From NCBI RefSeq assembly GCF_003096715.1, contig NZ_QEOL01000004.1, positions 62,001 through 126,000 on the forward strand: a stretch of DNA of 64,000 bases, read 5' to 3'. Origin of the DNA: Paraburkholderia silvatlantica. Its GTDB lineage: Bacteria; Pseudomonadota; Gammaproteobacteria; Burkholderiales; Burkholderiaceae. The notes beneath the pieces are model-generated. The model worked only from the letters and a program-made list of their open reading frames with translations. It was not told the origin of the DNA and did not search any database. The position numbers and the translations under genes are program-made. Numbering within the stretch: position 1 is the stretch's first letter; the number at the start of each line of letters is the position of its first letter. Positions 62,748-64,000 of the stretch are shown here, one piece after another.

Positions 62748-62854
62748 GCGCAGGGCGCATCGGCCGCGCATTCGGGCGGCGCCAGACGCCGGGTGCCGTC
62801 CGACGACTTCACTGCGTTGCAGTAAAATGGACGTTCATCCCTATCCCGCATCCA

Positions 62855-63685
62855 ATGAACGCCGATCTCCACTGTCACTCCACTGTCTCCGACGGGCAAC
62901 TGGCCCCGGCTGCCGTCGCGCAGCTGGCGAAAGCGGGTGGCGTGGGCTTGTGGGCGCTCACCGATCATGACGTGCTCGGCGGGCAGCGCGAAGCGCGCGA
63001 GGCGGCCGAGGCGCTCGGCATGCGCTATTTGAGCGGCGTCGAGATTTCGGTCACCTGGGCGTCGCGCACGGTGCACATCGTCGGCTTGCATGTGGATCCG
63101 GAGTGCGCTGCGCTCGTCGACGGACTCGCGCGCACGCGTGACGGCCGCGCGGCGCGCGCGGAAGCCATCGGCGAGCGGCTCGGCGAACTCGGCATTGCCG
63201 ATGCGTACGAAGGCGCGCTCCGGTACGTCTCGAATCCCGACCTGATCTCGCGTACTCACTTCGCGCGCTTTCTCGTGGAAAGCGGTCGTGCGCAGAACAC
63301 CCAGGACGCCTTTTCGCGCTGGCTCGGCGAAGGCAAGCCCGGTTACGTCGCGCACCGCTGGGCGAAGCTCGCCGACGCCGTAGCATGGATCAAGGCGGCG
63401 GGCGGCGAAGCGATCATCGCGCATCCGGGCCGCTATGCTTACAGCCCGCTCGAATTCGACACGCTCTTCGGCGAATTCATCGATCTGGGCGGCAAGGCCA
63501 TCGAAGTCGTCACGGGCAGCCATACGCCCGACCAGTACGCCGAATATGCGGCCGTTGCACGGCGCTTCGGTTTCGAAGCGTCGCGCGGCTCGGACTTCCA
63601 TGCGCCTGGGCCCGACGCGATCGAGCCGGGCACGCTGCCGCCGTTGCCTTCCGGTCTCAAGCCAGTCTGGGAGCGATGGCTGTAG
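62855..63685 (+). CDS. rnm: PHP-domain 3',5'-nucleoside bisphosphate phosphatase / RNase AM
   Basis: A 276-residue PHP-family phosphoesterase. The metal-binding motifs are DLHCHST at 4-10, LTDHD near 36-40, and later HPGRYAYS, GSDFHAP. E. coli YciV (RNase AM) removes nucleotides from the 5' end of RNA and acts on 3',5'-bisphosphates; the same family is expected here. A TAAAAT hexamer at 62823-62828 may be its -10. The next gene is the YciO-type gene, the E. coli order. Confidence 0.9.
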   Translation: MNADLHCHSTVSDGQLAPAAVAQLAKAGGVGLWALTDHDVLGGQREAREAAEALGMRYLSGVEISVTWASRTVHIVGLHVDPECAALVDGLARTRDGRAARAEAIGERLGELGIADAYEGALRYVSNPDLISRTHFARFLVESGRAQNTQDAFSRWLGEGKPGYVAHRWAKLADAVAWIKAAGGEAIIAHPGRYAYSPLEFDTLFGEFIDLGGKAIEVVTGSHTPDQYAEYAAVARRFGFEASRGSDFHAPGPDAIEPGTLPPLPSGLKPVWERWL

Positions 63686-63848
63686 GCCGCGCACGGCGCG
63701 CGGCCCACTCATCCCGCCTGTTTGCTGCAAGGCGTTTCGCGCCAGTCAATCCAGCTTTGTCGTCGCTTTGTGGTACTACGTGCGGTCGCGTGCCGTGGTG
63801 GCGCGCCGTCCCGCTGTTTCCCTCGTCATTCGTCAGCTGATTACTGCC

Positions 63849-64000
63849 ATGTCCCAGTTCTTTCGGCTTCATCCGGAAAACCCGCAGCCGCGGCTCGTCA
63901 AGCAGGCGGCGGAGATCATCCGCGACGGCGGTGTAATCGCGTTGCCGACTGATTCGAGCTACGCGCTCGCCGCCCGCATCGACGACAAGCACGCCGCCGA
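63849..64000 (+). CDS. Sua5/YciO/YrdC family protein (partial, runs off the window)
   Basis: Only the first 50 residues are seen. MSQFFRLHPENPQPRLVKQA is followed by EIIRDGGVIALPTDSSYALA, the start of the YrdC/Sua5 domain that binds nucleotide and threonyl-adenylate. TsaC/Sua5 proteins make threonylcarbamoyl-AMP for tRNA modification; YciO paralogues next to the RNase AM gene are the closer match. The window ends before the rest can be judged. Confidence 0.85.
   Translation, partial: MSQFFRLHPENPQPRLVKQAAEIIRDGGVIALPTDSSYALAARIDDKHAA

Overview
The window is a GC-rich, gene-dense stretch of a betaproteobacterial chromosome, most likely Burkholderiaceae (Paraburkholderia, Caballeronia or Burkholderia type). 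This rests on the ntrBC, pyruvate dehydrogenase/FixLJ/phasin, isc, lysS-prfB-recJ-rpfE-like and pyrG-kdsA-eno-ftsB neighbourhoods and on protein character; no 16S rRNA gene is present. It reads as core chromosome. I found no insertion sequence, prophage, integrase, CRISPR array, toxin-antitoxin pair or recognisable defence island, and no convincing undescribed multi-gene system. The points of interest are regulatory sites and details of individual proteins.

Layout. 1-3.2 kb: end of glutamine synthetase, then the nitrogen two-component pair ntrB-ntrC. 3.3-9.5 kb: an S9 peptidase, exonuclease III, an atypical SDR protein divergent from a 2-hydroxychromene-2-carboxylate isomerase-like protein, and a nitronate monooxygenase divergent from a PadR regulator with a perfect palindrome between them. 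9.6 kb: initiator tRNA with a textbook promoter and terminator. 9.8-13.3 kb: a YgeA-like racemase divergent from SOS-controlled dinB, then cytosine deaminase. 13.3-20 kb (minus strand): prlC, folD, and a FixJ/FixL-type pair. 20-27.4 kb: the pyruvate dehydrogenase operon aceE-aceF-lpdA, then a phasin gene whose promoter is flanked by two copies of a palindrome.

28-33.7 kb: a PBP7-type endopeptidase, an IclR regulator divergent from lutAB with a seven-copy 13-bp tandem repeat between them, a tiny membrane protein behind a long inverted repeat, and a low-molecular-weight phosphatase. 33.8-40.1 kb: the whole iron-sulfur assembly operon iscR-iscS-iscU-iscA-hscB-hscA-fdx-iscX, with two IscR-type sites at its promoter and an apparent terminator between iscA and hscB. 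40.1-47 kb (minus strand): a glycine-zipper envelope protein, lysS, prfB with its programmed frameshift, recJ and an RpfE-family gene.

47.3-53.8 kb: lolC-lolD (lipoprotein export), a TatD nuclease, comEC (DNA uptake) and an alpha/beta hydrolase. 53.9-58.5 kb: pyrG-kdsA-eno-ftsB. 58.5-64 kb: a small lipoprotein, Hsp33, a gamma-carbonic-anhydrase-like protein, a DUF455 ferritin-like protein, an alpha/beta hydrolase, an RNase AM-type PHP phosphatase and the start of a Sua5/YciO/YrdC protein that runs off the window.

Many genes start with GTG or TTG, and several -10-like hexamers sit so close to the start codon that leaderless mRNAs are possible. Long open frames opposite real genes are common here because of the high GC content and were not annotated.
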